DNA of 64,000 nucleotides from Myoxocephalus aenaeus. Lineage: Eukaryota; Chordata; Actinopteri; Perciformes; Cottidae. The translations under genes and the position numbers were made by a program. The stretch lies in assembly GCA_038501785.1 (NCBI GenBank), contig JBAMJR010000043.1, positions 106,001-170,000 of the forward strand, in the 5' to 3' direction. The notes under the pieces are model-generated. The model worked only from the letters and a program-made list of their open reading frames with translations, had not been told where the DNA came from and searched no databases. Positions 61,570 through 64,000 of this stretch are shown here, piece by piece (the first letter of the stretch is position 1; every line of letters starts with the position of its first letter).

Positions 61570-63101
61570 CACCGCGTTCCACATTATTATGCAAATTACA
61601 CTTTGCTCAGATTTTCCTAAATAGTAATGCACAGTCAGTCAGTATCATTTTCAAGTCATCAACTGTTAGAGTATAAGTCAAATTCTATTGAACAAACCTC
61701 CTAATGATAACAGTATTTTTTTCAAAAATAAAAAACTCAAAATGCAGTGTTCCAAATTATTATGCAGAATTTCAGAATTTCAAGATATTTTATAGGTTGT
61801 AAAGAACAAAAAATTGTCATTTGTTGAATTTGCAGCATTAGGAGGTCATATTTACTGAAATCAAGAAAAGTTTGAATCAAAAACATCTTAACAGGTCAAG
61901 TTACATGTTAACATAGGACCCCTTCTTTGATATCAACTTCACAATTCTTGCATCCATTAAACTTGTGAGTTCTTTGATAGTTTCTGCTTTAATGTCTTTG
62001 CAGGATGCCATAATAGCCTCCCAGAGCACCTGCTTGGATGTGAACTGCCTTCCACCCACATAGATATTTTGCTTGATGATGCTCCAAAGGTTCTCAATAG
62101 GGTTAAGGTCAGGGGAAGATGGGGGCCACACCATGAGTTTCTCTCCTTTTATGCCCATGGTGCATTGTCATGCATGAATATGATTTTGCTACGGAAGGCA
62201 CGGTTCTTCTTTTTGTACCACAGAAGAAAGTGGTCAGTCAGAAACTCTACATACTTTGCCGAGGTCATTTTCACACCGTCAGGGACCCTGAAGGGGCCTA
62301 CCAGCTCTCTCCCCATGATTCCGGCCCAAAACATGACTCCGCCACCTCCTTGTTGACATCTCAGCCTTGTTGGGACATGGTGGCCATTCACCAACCATCC
62401 ACTACTCCATCCATCAGGACCATCAAGGGTTGCACGGCACTCATCCGTAAACAAAACAGTTTGAAAGTTAGTCTTCATGTAGTCCTGAGCCCACTGCAAC
62501 CTTTTTTGCTTGTGAGCTTGGTTTAGGGGTGGCCGAATAACAGGTTTAAGGACACTTGCAAACCTCTTGAGCATCCTACATCTTGAAGTTCGCGAGACTC
62601 CAGAGGCACCAGCGGCTTCAAACACCTGTTTGCTGCTATTCAATGGCATTTTAGTGGCTGCTCTCTTAACCCTACGCATTTGTTTGGCAGAAATCTTCCT
62701 TATTTTGCCTTTGTCTGAACGAACCCGCTTGTGCTGTGAATCGGTGACAAATTTCTTCACTGTCCGATGATCACTCGCAATTCTTTTGGAAATATCCAAT
62801 GTTGTGATACCTTGACCAAGGTATTGCACTATTTGCCGCTTTTCAGCAGCAGAGAGATCCTTTTTCTTCCCCATTTTGTCTGAAACATGTAGCTTGCTTA
62901 ATAATGTGGAACATCCTTCTTAAGTAGTTTTCCTTTGATTGGGCTCACCTGGCAAACTAATTATTATTATTACTATTTGGATGATTTCCATCATCCAAAT
63001 ATCCCTGAGACACAATACCATCCATGAGTTTCATTGAAAAAACAAAAAATGAATGTTTATGACCCTTAAATACAATTTGCCTAATAATGTGGAACGCGGT
63101 G
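61570..63101 (-). mobile_element. Tc1-like DNA transposon, full length, inactive
   Basis: Both ends read inward as CACCGCGTTCCACATTATTA, and the element is flanked by TA on each side (61568-61569 and 63102-63103), the Tc1/mariner target duplication. It is 1532 bp long with one transposase reading frame on the minus strand that is broken by a small internal deletion. The subterminal region holds a palindrome, ATTTGGATGAT near 62977 pairing with ATCATCCAAAT near 62991. Confidence 0.93.
61901..62874 (-). pseudogene. Tc1-like transposase, disrupted
   Basis: The start MGKKKDLSAAEKRQIVQYLG at 62874 leads into a helix-turn-helix DNA-binding region (TLDISKRIASDHRTVKKF) and a basic linker. The catalytic core follows: first Asp in LFTDECRATLDG (residue 144), second Asp in FMHDNAP (residue 236). 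Immediately after HDNAP the frame reaches a stop (62149), and the rest resumes in another frame as GIKGEKLMVWPPSSPDLNPI with the third acidic residue in the IEN that follows, ending at 61901. Tc1 enzymes have about 34 residues between the second and third catalytic residues and only about 24 are left here, so roughly 10 codons are missing. It cannot make an active DDE enzyme. Confidence 0.9.
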
Positions 63102-63273
63102 TAAAGGCCTTTAAAATCATTATATATCATTATTATCCTTATTTAGAATCAGAAATTTTAATCTAGAAAGAACACATATACATATATACATATACATATA
63201 TATATACATATATACATATACATATATATATATATATACATACATATACATACATATATATATACATACATAC

Positions 63274-63304
<31 letters not shown>

Positions 63305-63327
63305 CATATATATATATACATACATAC

Positions 63328-63358
<31 letters not shown>

Positions 63359-63399
63359 CATATATATATATATATACATACATATACATATATATATAC

Positions 63400-63433
<34 letters not shown>

Positions 63434-63448
63434 ACATACATACATATA
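63102..63448. repeat. (ATAC/AT)n array between the two Tc1-like copies
   Basis: After about 70 bp of unique sequence the region from about 63175 to 63448 is a mixture of ACATAT, ATACATAC and (AT)n units. It separates the facing 5' ends of the two transposons. The long Tyr/Met/Ile frames on the minus strand are translation of the repeat and not genes. Confidence 0.9.
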
Positions 63449-64000
63449 CACCGCGTTCCACATTATTAGGCAAATTGTATTTAAGGGTCATAAACATTCA
63501 TTTTTTGTTTTTTTCAATGAAACTCATGGATGGTATTGTGTCTCAGGGCTATTTGGATGATTGAAATCATCCAAATAGTAATAATAATAATTAGTTTGCC
63601 AGGTGAGCCCAATCAAAGGAAAACTACTTAAGAAGGATGTTCCACATTATTAAGCAAGCTACATGTTTCAGGCAAAATGGGGAAGAAAAAGGATCTCTCT
63701 GCTGCTGAAAAGCGGCAAATAGTGCAATACCTTGGTCAAGGTATCACAACATTGGATATTTCCAAAAGAATTGCGCTTGATCATCGGACGGTGAAGAAAT
63801 TTGTCACCGATTCACAGCACAAGCGGGTTCGTTCAGACAAAGGCAAAATAAGGAAGATTTCTGCCAAACAAATGCGTAGGGTTAAGAGAGCAGCCACTAA
63901 AATGCCATTGAATAGCAGCAAACAGGTGTTTGAAGCCGCTGGTGCCTGTGGAGTCTCGCGAACTTCAAGATGTAGGACGCTCAAGAGGTTTGCAAGTGTC
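63449..64000 (+). mobile_element. second Tc1-like copy, opposite orientation, cut by window end
   Basis: It starts CACCGCGTTCCACATTATTA right after a TA and is nearly identical to the transposase-proximal end of the first copy, including the palindrome at about 63551-63575. The right end lies outside the window. Confidence 0.92.
63677..64000 (+). CDS. Tc1-like transposase, N-terminal part (partial)
   Basis: An ATG at 63677 opens a frame with no stop up to the window end (108 codons). It covers the helix-turn-helix DNA-binding region and basic linker. Differences from the first copy are few, for example RIALDHRTVKK here against RIASDHRTVKK, and AGACGVSRTSRCRTLKR against AGASGVSRTSRCRMLKR. Whether the catalytic half is intact cannot be seen. 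The protein would bind the terminal repeats and cut and join DNA at TA. Confidence 0.85.
   Translation, partial: MGKKKDLSAAEKRQIVQYLGQGITTLDISKRIALDHRTVKKFVTDSQHKRVRSDKGKIRKISAKQMRRVKRAATKMPLNSSKQVFEAAGACGVSRTSRCRTLKRFASV

Noticed and set aside
62069..62770. Plus-strand ORFs across the Tc1-like element
   Set aside because: They are antisense to the transposase and have no family resemblance.
63120..63497. 125-codon minus-strand frame rich in Tyr, Met and Ile
   Set aside because: Pure read-through of the (ATAC/AT)n array between the two transposons.

Overview
This is a nuclear genomic window from a vertebrate, almost certainly a ray-finned (teleost) fish. The genes are vertebrate orthologues with GT-AG introns mostly of 0.1-3 kb. 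The DNA is dense in long (CA)n/(TG)n, (TC)n, (TA)n and (TCTA)n microsatellites and in fish-type DNA transposons (Tc1-like, hAT-like). The species cannot be named from the sequence.

Four protein-coding genes can be reconstructed by joining exons. (1) A fidgetin-like 2 gene (fignl2, minus strand) has a tiny first coding exon at 11528-11552 and a large second exon at 1940-3105. It gives an intact fidgetin-type N-terminal half of about 396 residues, but no AAA+ ATPase segment follows in the window. (2) slc4a8-like (minus, 25419-47614) is an Na+-driven bicarbonate transporter in 24 coding exons whose phases all agree, predicting 1144 residues. (3) ttll3-like (plus, 49761-54731) is a tubulin glycine ligase in 12 coding exons, predicting 820 residues. 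(4) bhlhe40/DEC1 (minus, 57489-59762) is a bHLH-Orange clock repressor in five coding exons. Its last exon is broken by a one-base frame disruption in a run of four Gs.

Layout: 1-1.9 kb is non-coding; 1.9-11.6 kb is fignl2 with an 8.4-kb intron holding a hAT-type MITE with a perfect 8-bp target duplication. From 11.7 to 25.4 kb is a gene-free, repeat-rich interval. Then come slc4a8 (25.4-47.6 kb), a 2.1-kb divergent spacer, and ttll3 (49.8-54.7 kb). The 54.7-57.5 kb stretch is the convergent 3' end shared with bhlhe40, and bhlhe40 ends at 59.8 kb with a GC-rich promoter carrying a full CRE and a CACGTG E-box. From 60.6 to 64 kb there is only repeat DNA: a long AT tract, a 40-bp perfect inverted repeat, and two Tc1-like elements facing each other, the first with a broken transposase and the second cut by the window end.

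The genes do not form one pathway. slc4a8 handles cellular pH and bicarbonate, ttll3 modifies axonemal tubulin, fignl2 belongs to the microtubule-severing family, and bhlhe40 is a circadian/stress transcription factor. Their order joins genes that in human lie on 12q13 (FIGNL2, SLC4A8) and 3p25-26 (TTLL3, BHLHE40). I found no new enzymatic or defence system. The points most worth checking are the missing AAA+ half of fignl2, the bhlhe40 frame break, the facing Tc1 pair and the fold-back repeat beside the bhlhe40 promoter.
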